Shown here piece after piece: positions 17,782-27,772 of a stretch of DNA of 64,000 bases. Both the position numbers and the translations under genes were made by a program. The notes under the pieces were generated by a model that saw only the letters and a list, made by a program, of their open reading frames with translations, was not told the DNA's origin and searched no databases. The first letter of the stretch is position 1; the number at the start of each line of letters is the position of its first letter. The stretch is taken from assembly GCF_002277895.1 (NCBI RefSeq), contig NZ_CP022998.1, forward strand, positions 434,001-498,000, written 5' to 3'. Origin of the DNA: Rhizobium sp. 11515TR. GTDB lineage: Bacteria > Pseudomonadota > Alphaproteobacteria > Rhizobiales > Rhizobiaceae.

Positions 17782-19139
17782 GCGATTGCTCCAGCAAAAT
17801 CGGCTTCGTGGGTTTCGAGGAAATCGCCGAAGACTTCGACGATCAAATCGAGATCGGTATTTGTCATTGCCGTGGAGAGGCACGCGGCGGCTCCAAAGGG
17901 CAGGAGTATATCGTGCTGACGGAAGTGGCTTGTCAGATTGGTCATCCAACTGTTCTGTTCCGGTGTCGGAAAAGCCTGCCGATAGTCACGGGGAAGCTGC
18001 CGCTTCGGGTGGATGCGAAAAAGCGAAGCCGAACCGGTGACGATAAATGGGGCGTCGTGACGCACGATCGCGGCAGAAAGACCGTCGCGCACACGCGCAC
18101 CCATTTCATCAAGACGCTCGAAGCTTGCCGAAGTCAGTGCCTCCATCGCCACCCTTCCTGCGACCATTGACACCGGATTGGCCGAAAAGGTACCGCCCTG
18201 TGGGACCGCTGGCCTCGCGCCTGAGCTTGCGAACACTGCCATCACCTCCTTGCGACCACCAACCGCGCCGACTGGGAAGCCGCCGCCGATAATCTTCCCG
18301 GCGGCGATAAGATCCGGCACCAGCCCGAAACGCGCCGATGCACCGCGATATCCCTGACGCAGATTCAGCACTTCATCGGCTACCACGAGAACGCCATATT
18401 GTCGGGCCAGATCGGAAATGGCTTCGAGGAAGGCTGGCTCAGGAGCGAGCAAACCTGCCCTGCTCGGCATGGGATCCATCAGGATACAAGCAAGGTCGCC
18501 ACCAGACGCGGCCATCCTTCGCTCCAGGCCTTCGACATCATTGAAACGGATCACATCGACCTCTTCGGCCACACTTTGCGGCGCACCGATATAAGAGGTC
18601 GTGGATGCGGGGGCGTCCGCGAGGCCCCACGATGCGGGCGACGCGCCTTGGCTTACCTCGGCCCAATCATAGGCTCCGTGATAAGCTCCTTCGACGCGGG
18701 CAATGCGCGACCGCCCGGTGAAGGCGCGGGCCGCCTTGATAGCGAACATGACGGCCTCGGTGCCGCTATTGACGAAGCGGATCTGCTCGATCGCGGGAAT
18801 GCGCTGCACGAGCAATTCCGCTAATCCCAACTCGTGTTCCGTTGGATTGGAAAAACAGGTTCCTTTCTGCAGCAGATCTGCGATCGCGTCGGCGACGGGC
18901 AGGTAACCGTGACCATGGATCAGCGTCGTGAAATTGTTATTGAGGTCGAGGAGCCGATTGCCGTCGACATCAATCAGATAGGCACCCTCGCCACGGGAAA
19001 TATACGTCGGCAGAGGATCGCGCTCGATGGTGACACGCGTGGTTCCATCGGGAAACACGATCTGCCCTCGCTCGAAGAAATATTGCGAGCGCGATCTGAG
19101 CGCTACGCGCCGAAATGATGGAAAATCCTGATGTAGCAT
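17778..19139 (-). CDS. Class III PLP aminotransferase (GSA aminomutase-like)
   Basis: A 453-residue fold-type I aminotransferase, close to glutamate-1-semialdehyde 2,1-aminomutases. Visible are LIDVDGNRLLDLNNNFTTLIHG, the phosphate-binding FVNSGTEAVMFAIKAAR, DEVLNLRQGYRG, and the PLP Lys in IAAGKIIGGGFPVGA. It is the first gene of the operon aminotransferase-ThDP enzyme-SDR-regulator. A perfect palindrome lies 46 bp upstream of its start. Start chosen at ATG 19139 with GGGCAAGG before it. The presence of hemL elsewhere cannot be judged, but context argues for an accessory amine-handling role rather than haem synthesis. Confidence 0.88.
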   Translation of the reverse strand: MLHQDFPSFRRVALRSRSQYFFERGQIVFPDGTTRVTIERDPLPTYISRGEGAYLIDVDGNRLLDLNNNFTTLIHGHGYLPVADAIADLLQKGTCFSNPTEHELGLAELLVQRIPAIEQIRFVNSGTEAVMFAIKAARAFTGRSRIARVEGAYHGAYDWAEVSQGASPASWGLADAPASTTSYIGAPQSVAEEVDVIRFNDVEGLERRMAASGGDLACILMDPMPSRAGLLAPEPAFLEAISDLARQYGVLVVADEVLNLRQGYRGASARFGLVPDLIAAGKIIGGGFPVGAVGGRKEVMAVFASSGARPAVPQGGTFSANPVSMVAGRVAMEALTSASFERLDEMGARVRDGLSAAIVRHDAPFIVTGSASLFRIHPKRQLPRDYRQAFPTPEQNSWMTNLTSHFRQHDILLPFGAAACLSTAMTNTDLDLIVEVFGDFLETHEADFAGAIA

Positions 19140-19185
19140 GCCTTGCCCTCTCGATGGACAGATGCGCGTTCGCATCCCGTTCACA

Positions 19186-19203
19186 TTTTTGTTGCAACAA
19201 AAA
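19186..19203. promoter_or_regulatory. Operator palindrome 1 upstream of aminotransferase operon
   Basis: TTTTTGTTGCAACAAAAA is an 18-bp perfect palindrome in the gap between the GntR gene and the aminotransferase start. Its TTGT-N4-ACAA core resembles FadR/GntR half-sites (TNGT/ACNA), so the neighbouring GntR protein is the likely binder. The same site occurs at 19978. Confidence 0.75.
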
Positions 19204-19236
19204 AACACGGAGAGAAGGAAAGTGCAACATAATTAT

Positions 19237-19941
19237 TCAGCGGCGAGAGAGATTCCTTTGATCCTGGTCAGCGGTGATTTTTTTCATCTGGCGAAATCCA
19301 TCACGAATGTCGTTCTCGATGGCAGCGCGGGCAGCGGCGGCATCCTTTTCAACGAGCGCCTCTATCGCGGCACGATGGTTGCGAGCACCGTGACGGGTCT
19401 CGGAAAATTCTGGGTAGAGGCCATTAAATGACGCACCAACCCGCAGCCACAGGGTCTCGATCGTCTGCAAAAGATAGGGCATACCGCTCAAACGGTAGAT
19501 CGCAAAATGGAACTCCTTATTATGCCAGAGGGCGTCAAAATAACGCTTTTCATCCAGTGCAGCGTCAATTTTCGCCTGAAGTAGCTCCAGTTCTTCGATC
19601 GTCGCCTCGCTTGTGGCCTTGACGGACAGCGCCGCCGCAAGCCCTTCCAGGGCCAGGCGCATTTGCGTGATCTCCTCGAGATCCGACAATCTTAAGTGAG
19701 GAACGATAACGGTTTTCGGGCCGGAGTAAATGAGCGCCCCATCAATCACTAAGCGGTTGATGGCATCACGAGCGGGCGTCGTGCTGACATCCAGCATTTC
19801 CGAAACCGCACGGATCGTGAGCTTATCTCCAGGGGAAAAAGCGCCCCGGATCAGTCGCTCCTTCATATTGCCATACGCCATTTCGCCCAAGCGATTGGGC
19901 TGATGTCGGTGGTATCCTTCGTCTTCCGAGGCGATTTCCAT
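19237..19941 (-). CDS. GntR/FCD-family transcriptional regulator
   Basis: A 234-residue FadR-subfamily regulator. The N-terminal winged helix-turn-helix includes LTIRAVSEMLDVSTTPARDAINRLV. The C-terminal all-helical FCD ligand domain keeps candidate metal-binding residues (HNKEFHFAIYRLSG, NHRAAIEAL). ATG 19941 has GGAG upstream. It lies between the aminotransferase operon and the ABC transporter operon, with matching palindromes on both sides, so it probably controls both units and itself. The effector is likely the transported compound or a related metabolite (inference). Confidence 0.92.
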   Translation of the reverse strand: MEIASEDEGYHRHQPNRLGEMAYGNMKERLIRGAFSPGDKLTIRAVSEMLDVSTTPARDAINRLVIDGALIYSGPKTVIVPHLRLSDLEEITQMRLALEGLAAALSVKATSEATIEELELLQAKIDAALDEKRYFDALWHNKEFHFAIYRLSGMPYLLQTIETLWLRVGASFNGLYPEFSETRHGARNHRAAIEALVEKDAAAARAAIENDIRDGFRQMKKITADQDQRNLSRR

Positions 19942-19977
19942 TGAAAATTTCTCCAATTTCCTTTGACAAACGTTCAT

Positions 19978-19993
19978 TTTGTTGCAACAAAAA
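19978..19993. promoter_or_regulatory. Operator palindrome 2 between gntR and ABC operon
   Basis: TTTTGTTGCAACAAAA, a 16-bp perfect palindrome identical in core to the one at 19186, extended by CAT/ATG flanks. It sits 37 bp upstream of the gntR start and 179 bp upstream of the ABC operon start, fitting shared control of the divergent promoters. Confidence 0.75.
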
Positions 19994-20171
19994 TGAAAAG
20001 CGACGTGCTTGCAAACATTATGTGACATTAAAAATCATAACACGTTCGCAATTTTCCGTCTTCCCAAAGTTCAACCTGGGAACCGGACCAGAAGCCAGCG
20101 ATCGCGGTGAACGACTTGCTGGGCCGTCGCAAACGAACACGTTTCACAAGACAACAATAAGGAGAGGAACT

Positions 20172-21278
20172 TTGATTGGTGAAGCACTTACGCTGCAAGG
20201 GCTTGAAAAGCGATATGACACATCGCTTGCTGTGGATGGCATTTCACTGGCCATCCGGGCGGGTGAATTCCTGTCGATCCTTGGTCCTTCGGGCTCCGGC
20301 AAGACGACGCTACTGACGATGATCGCCGGCTTCGAGAGCCCGAGTAACGGCCAGATCATGATTGGCCGTCGCGATGTTACCTATGTGGCGCCAAACAGAC
20401 GCAACATAGGTATGGTGTTTCAGCGCTATGCCCTTTTTCCGCATCTGACGGTGGCGGCCAACATCGCTTTTCCGTTGCGCATGCGCCGAATGGACAAAGA
20501 TCTCATCAGCCGCAAGGTAGAGGCGGTATTGGCGCAGGTACATCTCGACGGCTACGGCGATCGATATCCCCATCAACTCTCCGGAGGCCAGCAGCAACGC
20601 GTCGCCGTCGCTCGGGCAATCGTCTTCGAGCCGCCCGTTCTCTTGATGGACGAGCCACTCGGGGCCCTCGACAAGAAACTGCGCGAGGCGCTGCAATTGG
20701 AAATCAAGAGCTTGCAGCAACGCCTTGGGGCGACCGTCGTCTATGTGACGCATGACCAGGAGGAAGCGCTCACCATGTCTGATCGCGTTGCAGTGGTGGC
20801 AGAAGGCCGGCTGGCTCAAGTGGGATCGCCGCTCGACCTTTACCGTTCGCCTACCTCAGCCTTTGTCGGAGACTTCATTGGACGCATGAACTTTCTCGAC
20901 GGCGAATATCTTGGTCAAGATAATGGGAAGTACATGGTGCGGCCAAAAGGCGGCAACGTCGTTGCAACGGCGGCTGCCGAAGACGGGGCCAGTCCCTTTA
21001 CCTCTCGTCAAGCTGTCACTATCGCGGTTCGCCCCGAACGGTTGTCGCTAGCGCCCCATGGTCGCGACCGCGGCGCCATTCTGACGGGCACCATAGATGC
21101 GACTGTTTTCGCCGGTTCGTTTTTCCTCTTCTTCGTGCGAATCCAGAACAGCGATGACCGCCTCCTCCAGATCCAGATGCCCGTCGGAAATGTAGCGGCA
21201 GGCCTTCATCAGGGAGACTTGGTTGACGTCATCCCAGAAGCTAACGCCTTGCGGCTGTTTGCAAAAGCGGAGGTCTAA
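20172..21278 (+). CDS. PotA-like ABC transporter ATP-binding protein
   Basis: ATPase of a spermidine/putrescine-type importer, 368 residues. Walker [11 protein letters not shown]-loop [11 protein letters not shown], signature [15 protein letters not shown], Walker [13 protein letters not shown]-loop YVTHDQEEA, then a C-terminal TOBE domain. No ATG fits; TTG 20172 follows GGAGAGGAA and begins right at the domain, while longer in-frame starts would run through the operator region. First gene of a four-gene operon. Confidence 0.92.
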   Translation: MIGEALTLQGLEKRYDTSLAVDGISLAIRAGEFLSILGPSGSGKTTLLTMIAGFESPSNGQIMIGRRDVTYVAPNRRNIGMVFQRYALFPHLTVAANIAFPLRMRRMDKDLISRKVEAVLAQVHLDGYGDRYPHQLSGGQQQRVAVARAIVFEPPVLLMDEPLGALDKKLREALQLEIKSLQQRLGATVVYVTHDQEEALTMSDRVAVVAEGRLAQVGSPLDLYRSPTSAFVGDFIGRMNFLDGEYLGQDNGKYMVRPKGGNVVATAAAEDGASPFTSRQAVTIAVRPERLSLAPHGRDRGAILTGTIDATVFAGSFFLFFVRIQNSDDRLLQIQMPVGNVAAGLHQGDLVDVIPEANALRLFAKAEV

Positions 21279-21281
21279 TCC

Positions 21282-22181
21282 ATGGCATCATCCTTCGCGA
21301 GACAATCGGCCGGCAGTTTCCGCAACTGGATCCTCACAGGATCGAGCCAACATTATTCGCCACTACTGGCCATCTTGCTAATCCTGCCGCTCCTCCTCCT
21401 TTTGGCGGGAGGCTTCGTCTATCCAGTGGTCAGGCTCATCGGCATCAGCTTTTCCGGGGAAGCCCCGCTTGCTCCCTACCAACGTGTCTTCGACAGTCCA
21501 CTTTATATTCAGGTCCTGCTCAGAACCTTCCGCATCGCAGCGATCGTGACCGTTGCCTGTTTTGCAATCGGATATCCGACCGCCTATGCGATCGCGCGCA
21601 TGCGCGGCAAGTTGGTAAAGCTGGGAACGGCATGCTTATTCATTCCGCTATGGACCTCGGTGCTTGTCCGCTCCTATGCCTGGATCGTGCTGCTAGGTCG
21701 AAACGGCATCATCAACGACGGGCTGATCCAGCTCGGTATTATCTCGACGCCGTTGAAAATGCTCTATACGGAGGGCGCTGTCATTCTCGCGATGACGCAT
21801 GTGCTGATGCCCTTCATGATCCTGCCGATCCATTCGGCCTTGCGTTCGGTGCCGAGCGCGTATGAGCAGGCGGCACGAAATCTCGGCGCGAGCCGGATCG
21901 TCGCCTTTTGGCGCGTGACCTTTCCACTCAGCCTATCCGGCGTCTTCGCCGGCTGTGTGATCTGCTTCATTCTCGCCATCGGGTTTTACATCACCCCCGC
22001 CCTAGTCGGTGGACCCGGCGCGCTGATGATGGCGACCCTGATCGGCCAGCAGACAATCGTCCTTCTGGATTGGCCATTTGCGGCCGCCCTGTCAGTCATC
22101 CTGCTCACCGCGACATTACTGCTGGTGCTGCTCTTCCGCCGCGCACTCTCTTTCAGCAAAGGTTTGAACAGTGTCCATTGA
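21282..22181 (+). CDS. PotB-like ABC transporter permease
   Basis: Inner-membrane permease of 299 residues with about six membrane helices and the EAA loop (YEQAARNLGASRIVAFWRVTFPLS) that docks the ATPase. Starts 3 bases after the ATPase gene, with GGAGG upstream, and overlaps the next permease gene. Confidence 0.93.
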   Translation: MASSFARQSAGSFRNWILTGSSQHYSPLLAILLILPLLLLLAGGFVYPVVRLIGISFSGEAPLAPYQRVFDSPLYIQVLLRTFRIAAIVTVACFAIGYPTAYAIARMRGKLVKLGTACLFIPLWTSVLVRSYAWIVLLGRNGIINDGLIQLGIISTPLKMLYTEGAVILAMTHVLMPFMILPIHSALRSVPSAYEQAARNLGASRIVAFWRVTFPLSLSGVFAGCVICFILAIGFYITPALVGGPGALMMATLIGQQTIVLLDWPFAAALSVILLTATLLLVLLFRRALSFSKGLNSVH

Positions 22182-23031
22182 ATCTCAACCCTTGACGCAG
22201 CGATTGGCAACACCGTCGTCCAAGGCTCGCCGGTATCGTTCAGTCTGGCCATGGATGGCGCAATATGCATCCAATTTAGTGATTGCGGCGGTGCTGTTCT
22301 TTCTTGTCCTTCCGACGCTGCTGGTGATACCACTGGCACTCAGCGACGCCTCGTATATCACGTTCCCGCCGCAGGGACTGACCCTACGCTGGTTCGAGGC
22401 GTATCTGTCCGATCCCGACTGGCTGCGCTCGACGATTTTCAGCCTGCAGATCGCCGCACTAACCACTGTGGTAGCGACGACCATCGGGACGATGGCGGCG
22501 GTTGCTCTTGTACGTGGCAAACTACCGGGCAAGGCACTGCTGCAGGCCCTCTGCCTAGGGCCGATGATCGTGCCGGCAATCGTCTTCGGCGTGGCGCTCT
22601 ATCTGGTCTTCTCACCTTTACAACTGACAGGAAATCTGACCGGATTCGTCCTTGCCCATTCGGTGCTGGCGGTACCTTTTGTCGTCATCATCGTTTCCGC
22701 AGCGTTGGAAAGAATGGACCCGTTGCTGGAACTGGCGGCCTTGAGCTGCGGAGCAGGGCGGCTCAGAGCCTTCTTTGCCGTGACACTTCCAAATCTGGCG
22801 CCGGCCGTCGCGACGGCTGCGGTCTTTGCTTTCCTGACCTCCTTTGACGAAGCGACCGTGGCATTCTTCATCTCGGATACCGGCGGGAAGACGATCAGCC
22901 GGAAAATGTTCGAGGACATCGATTTCAACCTGACACCTGTCATAGCAGCCGTCTCGGTCATCATTGTTGCCGTTTCGCTGCTTCTGATGGGTTCTATACA
23001 TCTCCTGAACAGCCGCCGGGAGCAACACTAG
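22171..23031 (+). CDS. PotC-like ABC transporter permease
   Basis: Second permease, 286 residues, about six membrane helices with the EAA loop (LELAALSCGAGRLRAFFAVTLPNL). The GTG start at 22171 lies 11 bases inside the end of the first permease gene, with AAAGG upstream, so the two are coupled and probably form a heterodimer. Confidence 0.92.
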   Translation: MSIESQPLTQRLATPSSKARRYRSVWPWMAQYASNLVIAAVLFFLVLPTLLVIPLALSDASYITFPPQGLTLRWFEAYLSDPDWLRSTIFSLQIAALTTVVATTIGTMAAVALVRGKLPGKALLQALCLGPMIVPAIVFGVALYLVFSPLQLTGNLTGFVLAHSVLAVPFVVIIVSAALERMDPLLELAALSCGAGRLRAFFAVTLPNLAPAVATAAVFAFLTSFDEATVAFFISDTGGKTISRKMFEDIDFNLTPVIAAVSVIIVAVSLLLMGSIHLLNSRREQH

Positions 23032-23042
23032 CGGCAAAAACA

Positions 23043-23057
23043 CCCGCTGCAGGCGGG
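23043..23057 (+). promoter_or_regulatory. Intercistronic hairpin before binding-protein gene
   Basis: CCCGC-TGCAG-GCGGG can fold into a 5-bp GC stem in the 46-bp gap between the permease and binding-protein genes. Such hairpins often stabilise one side of an ABC operon transcript. There is no T-run, so it is not a clear terminator. Confidence 0.4.
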
Positions 23058-23077
23058 ATCATAAGAGGGCAACATTG

Positions 23078-24148
23078 ATGACAATAAGAGCAGCCATCCG
23101 GCTGAGCGGCATCGCTATGCTTTGCGCAGCCATTCTTCTGGGAGAAATGCGCAATCCAGCACTTGCCAGTGAGCAGGTCGTGATCGCCACGACTGGCGGC
23201 GCCTATGATGCGGCGCTACGCAAATGGTGGTTCGAGCCGTTCACCGCTAAGACTGGTATCCAGGTCGTTTCCGTAGCGGCAACCAACGCGGAGATGCGCG
23301 CCAAGGCGACCGCGATGGTGAAAACCGGCAATGTCAGCTGGGATGTTTATCCCGATGGAGAAATCCAGGTGAGCTCAAAGGATCATCTCGCGATTTCCGA
23401 ACCGCTTGACGATTTTTGCACACAGTTTAAGGACCGCCAGGATCTTGTTCCCGATGCCTGCATCCCGGCCGGCGTGCGGCTGTTTTCGACAGCCACATTG
23501 ATGGCCTACGATCCGCAGGCCTTCAAAGGCAACCAGCCCGTGACCTGGGCGGATATGTGGGATACTTCAAAGTTCCCGGGCGGACGCTCGTTTCCGAATT
23601 TCGATGATCCGTGGCGCGTCATGGCGGCTGCCCTTTTGGCAGATGGGGTCAAACGCGAGAACCTATTTCCGCTCGACGTCGATCGCGCCCTCAAGAAGCT
23701 TGACACATTGCGGCCGTCCATCTCACTCTGGTGGAAAACCGGGGATCAGAGCGTCCAGGGGTTCCGTGAGAACGATTACAGCATCGGACAGATCTGGCTA
23801 ACGAGGGCAAGCGCGCTCAAGGCAGAAGGACGTTCAATCGCTTGGTCGAACAAGGCAGCATTTCTGGTGGGCGATCGTCTTACGGTTATCAAAGGGGCGC
23901 CCAATCGGGACAATGCTCTGAAGCTCATCGCCTTCTGGTTGGATTCCCCGGACATCCAGGCCAAGGTTTGCGAGGCATTATTGTGCACCCCACCGAGCAG
24001 CGCGGCGATTATGATGATGCCGCAAGCAGTTCGCGACCAGATGCCGAGCGCCGAGGATGTGCGCGACAGTATCGTCATTCCAGATGCCAAATGGATCAAC
24101 GAGCATGCCTCAGAACTATTGGAGCGCTGGAACAATTGGGTTCGCTAA
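23078..24148 (+). CDS. PotD-like periplasmic substrate-binding protein
   Basis: A 356-residue extracellular solute-binding protein of the polyamine/iron type. It has a signal peptide (IRLSGIAMLCAAILLGEMRNPALA) and the mature start SEQVVIATTGGAYDAALRKWW, with VTWADMWDTSKFPGGRSF typical of PotD/PotF relatives. Start taken at ATG 23078 (a TTG at 23075 is in frame). The ligand is unknown; amines or small organic cations fit the family and the adjacent aminotransferase. Confidence 0.9.
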   Translation: MTIRAAIRLSGIAMLCAAILLGEMRNPALASEQVVIATTGGAYDAALRKWWFEPFTAKTGIQVVSVAATNAEMRAKATAMVKTGNVSWDVYPDGEIQVSSKDHLAISEPLDDFCTQFKDRQDLVPDACIPAGVRLFSTATLMAYDPQAFKGNQPVTWADMWDTSKFPGGRSFPNFDDPWRVMAAALLADGVKRENLFPLDVDRALKKLDTLRPSISLWWKTGDQSVQGFRENDYSIGQIWLTRASALKAEGRSIAWSNKAAFLVGDRLTVIKGAPNRDNALKLIAFWLDSPDIQAKVCEALLCTPPSSAAIMMMPQAVRDQMPSAEDVRDSIVIPDAKWINEHASELLERWNNWVR

Positions 24149-24282
24149 GGCAGGATGACGACGTGAAAAACATTGGACGTGATCATGGGATGCCACGACG
24201 TTTGAAAGATAAGTGTTCAGCGCTTGTTCATTCAATGAACGCATGAGGCCGACGCACCCCAATACCCCTCTGCAGGAGGTCC

Positions 24283-24316
24283 GCCCGCGAGCAGAAATGC
24301 TCGAAGCACGGCGGGC
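24283..24316 (+). terminator. Two-part GC hairpin downstream of ABC operon
   Basis: Inner stem CGAGCA-GAAA-TGCTCG with a GAAA tetraloop, enclosed by GCCCG/CGGGC. It lies 135 bp after the binding-protein stop. There is no T-run, so it could be a Rho-type 3' end or a stable RNA fold rather than an intrinsic terminator. The rest of 24149-24684 shows no gene I can support. Confidence 0.35.
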
Positions 24317-24752
24317 TTCCTAGCCTAATGACGCCTCCCAGGATGCGGAAATTGCCCTTCTTGTCGCGCTGCTACCTTCTCGTTTGGCATTTGCGTTTAT
24401 CCAAGAGTGCGTGGCTTGCGATCTGGAGAGTGTCAGAACAAGACGCATAAGGGTATTGAAGATTGGAATTTCGCCGATGGCTTGCTCGATCGCAGTGGCG
24501 GCGCCTGCGATCCCGAATCCCACGACTAAATACCTCGGCCCATCAAGCGTCGAGACAATCCATGGGTGGATGCCGAAAGACTCCGGCAAAAGGTCATTTC
24601 GCAAAACATTGGGGGCTGCAGTCTCTGACGGGAAAATGTTCGCAGCCTAATTGGTCTTTGTCGGCGCCATATAGTGGGACGAGCTGTAGTGGCCCCCTAA
24701 ATCCCCGGACACGATCTCCCACTTGTTAAGTGTTAGGAGTAATGTGCCCATT

Positions 24753-25049
24753 ATGACCAATCACATACCTAAGATAGAAGTGCTGTCCGGCCCTGAGCGC
24801 CGCCGCCGCTGGTCGACAGCGGAGAAGCTCGCGATAGTCCAGGAGACCTACGAGCCTGACGTCACGGTCAGCATCGTTGCGCGACGGCATGGGATTCAGC
24901 CGAACCAGTTGTTCGCCTGGCGCAAACTTGCGGCGCAGGGTGCACTGACGGCCACTGCATCGCAGGAAGAGGTCGTCCCAGCATCCGAATACAGAGCGCT
25001 TCAGAACCAGGTGAAAGAGCTGCAGCGCCTCCTCGGCAAGAAGACGATG
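24753..25049 (+). pseudogene. IS3 orfA, 5' part, cut by IS21 insertion
   Basis: N-terminal transposase subunit with a helix-turn-helix ([36 protein letters not shown]) and the start of a leucine-zipper-like coil ([17 protein letters not shown]). The frame then enters IS21 sequence and stops at 25064. The missing 3' part resumes at 27678. A GTG at 24744, closer to AGGAG, is an alternative start. Confidence 0.85.
25043..25049. repeat. Left target-site duplication of IS21 element
   Basis: GACGATG here and at 27671-27677 (AGACGATG if one more base is counted) flank the IS21 element. Joining them restores the orfA reading frame (KKTM then EGEILKEAL). Confidence 0.8.
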
Positions 25050-25155
25050 TGCGCGCTTCGCTAAAGCTGGACAGTTATTCCGCCAATTCCCGGACAACAG
25101 TTTCACTAAAGTCCGGACAGTTTGACGAGGTTGGCCCTCGGCAGCCTGGTTACCA

Positions 25156-25932
25156 TCAGGGCTGATTGATTTCGCCGTTTTCAGCAGCCGTCAAGAGGGG
25201 TGCGTTCTTTTGCTTTCGCATGCTCTCGCCCCGCAGCGTAATGCGATGGGCATTGTGCACGATGCGGTCGAGTATGGCGTCGGCGACGGTGCTATCGGCA
25301 ATAAGGTCGTGCCAGCTTGCCACGGGGACTTGGGCTGTAATCAGGGTGGATTTTCGCTGATAGCGCTCCTCGACGATTTCGAAGAGATGGAAGCGCTGCT
25401 GATCGGAGAGCGCATGGGTTCCAAAGTCGTCGAGGATGAGGAGTTGGACGCGAGTGAGCTTGTCGATGAGGCGGGGAAAGGAGCCATCGAGGCGGGCAAG
25501 TGCGAGATCCTCGAACATGCGCGGCACGCGCACATAGAGCACGGAGTGCCCGAGCCTTGCCGCTTGCCTGCCGAAGGCACAGGCCAGCCATGATTTGCCG
25601 GTGCCGGTGTGGCCGGTGATGATCAGGCCCTCATGGGCGGTGAGCCATTGCCCTTGGGCCAGTGCCATGGTGTTGCGCCGGTCGAGACCACGGGCGGCGG
25701 CGAAGTCGATATCTTCAATGCAGGCCTGGGCGAAGCGTAGCTTGGCGGAGGCGAGCCGGTTGCGGATGCGCTTGTCGGTACGCAGGGTAACTTCGCGATC
25801 GAGCATGAGGCCGAGCCACTCATCGCGGCTGAGCTCATTGGTGCTGGACTGCTCGGCCAATTCGCGCCAGGCGGCGGCCATGCCGGTGAGCCCGAGGGCC
25901 TGCATCTGGTCGAGGGTGGGGTTTGTCAGCAT
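25156..25932 (-). CDS. istB: IstB, IS21 transposition helper ATPase
   Basis: AAA+ regulator that loads the IstA transposase on target DNA. The 258 residues include Walker [16 protein letters not shown], Walker B LLILDDFG and the DnaC/IstB-like fold. ATG 25932 has GAAGGAAG upstream; a GTG at 25947 overlapping the istA stop is the alternative. Appears intact. Confidence 0.93.
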   Translation of the reverse strand: MLTNPTLDQMQALGLTGMAAAWRELAEQSSTNELSRDEWLGLMLDREVTLRTDKRIRNRLASAKLRFAQACIEDIDFAAARGLDRRNTMALAQGQWLTAHEGLIITGHTGTGKSWLACAFGRQAARLGHSVLYVRVPRMFEDLALARLDGSFPRLIDKLTRVQLLILDDFGTHALSDQQRFHLFEIVEERYQRKSTLITAQVPVASWHDLIADSTVADAILDRIVHNAHRITLRGESMRKQKNAPLLTAAENGEINQP

Positions 25933-25943
25933 TCTTGCTTCCT

Positions 25944-27494
25944 TCACTGATAGTAGGATCGGCCACGGATATTGGTATGCGCAGGCGTGGGGGCCGAGTG
26001 TTCAGCCTGCGGTCTTTCCCGGTCGAGGCCGGATTTGAGGATGGAGGCAACGGAGGAATAGGTGATTGCATTGATGGTGAGCGCCCGCTCACAGGCCGCA
26101 TCGAGGCGCTGCGATCCATAGCGCGGCGCCAGCGACAGAATGCCCATGGCCGAGCGGTATCCCTGTTCCGGATGCGGCCTGTCGCGCATCATGCGTTCGA
26201 CCAGGATGGCGGCATTGGGGCCGATCTGGGTCGCACGGCCGATCAGATTGGCCGGCGTGGTGTTGGCATAGCGCTGATGCGCCTTGGGCATATGGTCGTT
26301 GATGGTAACGTGGCCGGAACGCTGGGAGCGGCGAACGTGGCTGGCGACACGCTGGTGATCGTGGAAGATCTCGACCACCCGGTGGGTGAGCCGCACCTGG
26401 AGTGTGCATCCGATCAGCCGGTGCGGCACCGAGTAGAAGGTCTTGTCGACCTCGACATGATAGTCCGGATGGACCTTCGCCGACTTCCATTCCGCATATT
26501 CGAACGGTATCGCCGGCAAGGGCTTCAAGGCTGGCCGCTCGATCTCCTCGAACAGTTCGCGGCGGCTTTTGCCGACATGGCGCATCGTCCGGTTGTTCAG
26601 GTCCTCGAGCAATTCGGCAATCGCCGTGTTGAGGGCGGCAAGCGAGAAGAAGGTGCGGTTCCTGAGCCGGGCCAGAATCCAGCGTTCCACGATCAGCACC
26701 GCTCCTTCGACCCGGCCTTTGTCGCGCGGTTTCCTGCTGCGTGTCGGCAGGATCGTGGTGTCGTAATGCTCGGCCATGGCGGCGAACGTCGCAGTCAACG
26801 TCGGCTCGAACCAAAGGGCCTTGGCCACCCCTGATTTGAGGTTGTCGCACACGATTGCCTTGGTGACCCCGCCATAGAAAGTCAGAGCACGCACCTGGCC
26901 GTCAATCCAGTCCGGCAACTGCTGGCTAAAGCTGGCATGGGCGAAGGTCAGGTTGGAGGCGCCCAGCACGGCCACAAAGATTTGGGCCGGATGGATGATG
27001 CCGGTCGCCGGATCGATCACCGGCACCGCCGGCCCGGCATAGTCGGTCTGCATCACGGCACCCGCCGCGTGCCGATTGCGGAACGCTACACTCGCGCGCT
27101 GCCGAAAGGTGGCGACCTTCTCGCAGAACCACGTGAAGCCGTAACCATCGGGATGACTGGCGCGGTATTCCTGCCATAGAAGCGTCAGCGTCACGCCTTT
27201 GCGCTTCAACTCCCGAACCACCAGCGCCCAGTCCGGCTCACTGAGATCACGCGGTGGTCGACCGGCGCGGCCGAACAGCCGCCGCTCCAGCTTTGCATCC
27301 TCGTCCGAGCCGATCGGCAAGGGCCACGAAAGCCCGGCTTCCCGAGCTCGCAGCAAATAGGTCGATACCGAGCTCTTGCCGATCTTCAGCCGCTCGGCAA
27401 TCTCGCGCACCGAAAGACCCTCTTCATGAGTCAGGCGCAGAATTGTCCGGATATCCCTCACGGTCGTTCGTCTTGCTTGCTTCCGTCTCGGCAT
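25944..27494 (-). CDS. istA: IstA, IS21 transposase
   Basis: DDE transposase of 516 residues. An N-terminal helix-turn-helix ([22 protein letters not shown]) is followed by a catalytic core with Asp in MQTDYAGP, Asp in [10 protein letters not shown] and Glu in [10 protein letters not shown], then a Mu-like C-terminal domain. Stop lies just before the istB start. Appears intact, so the element may still be mobile. Confidence 0.94.
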   Translation of the reverse strand: MPRRKQARRTTVRDIRTILRLTHEEGLSVREIAERLKIGKSSVSTYLLRAREAGLSWPLPIGSDEDAKLERRLFGRAGRPPRDLSEPDWALVVRELKRKGVTLTLLWQEYRASHPDGYGFTWFCEKVATFRQRASVAFRNRHAAGAVMQTDYAGPAVPVIDPATGIIHPAQIFVAVLGASNLTFAHASFSQQLPDWIDGQVRALTFYGGVTKAIVCDNLKSGVAKALWFEPTLTATFAAMAEHYDTTILPTRSRKPRDKGRVEGAVLIVERWILARLRNRTFFSLAALNTAIAELLEDLNNRTMRHVGKSRRELFEEIERPALKPLPAIPFEYAEWKSAKVHPDYHVEVDKTFYSVPHRLIGCTLQVRLTHRVVEIFHDHQRVASHVRRSQRSGHVTINDHMPKAHQRYANTTPANLIGRATQIGPNAAILVERMMRDRPHPEQGYRSAMGILSLAPRYGSQRLDAACERALTINAITYSSVASILKSGLDRERPQAEHSAPTPAHTNIRGRSYYQ

Positions 27495-27677
27495 CGGCCC
27501 CTCTCAACGTTGTCGTGAGAAGCCTAATGCTCAAAACGGCGCTGCTCGAACCAACCCTCAAACCGCCGCCGGAAACTGTCCGGGATTTAGCGGAATCACT
27601 GTCCGGGAATTACTGAAAACTGTGTCCGGAGATTACCGGAAATCCTGTCCGGACTTTGCCGAAACCCGCAGACGATG

Positions 27678-27772
27678 GAAGGCGAAATCCTCAAAGAAGC
27701 GCTTGAGATAGCATCAGGGTCAAAAAAACACCTGTTGCGCTCGCTCTCGTTGCCGAAGGATGGTTCGCGATG
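27678..27772 (+). pseudogene. IS3 orfA, 3' part beyond IS21 insertion
   Basis: Continues the orfA frame as EGEILKEALEIASGSKKHLL and ends at TGA 27770-27772, which overlaps the orfB ATG. Separated from its 5' part by the IS21 element. Confidence 0.75.
27722..27728 (+). promoter_or_regulatory. Programmed -1 frameshift site of IS3 orfAB
   Basis: A run of seven A (AAAAAAAC) inside orfA. Moving back one base here joins the orfA frame to the orfB frame (27770 is in the -1 frame), as used by IS3-family elements to make the OrfAB transposase. Confidence 0.7.

Larger units (their letters stand above)
25050..27670 (-). mobile_element. IS21-family element inside the IS3 element
   Basis: A 2.6-kb element with TG...CA ends carrying istA and istB on the minus strand. 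Both ends contain several copies of a CCGGACA-type motif (25074-25127 and 27585-27656), the multiple terminal repeats typical of IS21. The 7-8 bp target duplication places the ends at 25050 and 27670. Confidence 0.85.

Noticed and set aside
17778..19139. Calling the aminotransferase hemL
   Set aside because: Although GSA aminomutase-like, its operon with a ThDP enzyme, SDR and regulator indicates an accessory role; alphaproteobacteria also make 5-aminolevulinate by HemA (ALA synthase).
24320..24650. Frames on both strands between the ABC operon and the IS3 element
   Set aside because: Overlapping frames without SD or motifs; nothing recognised.
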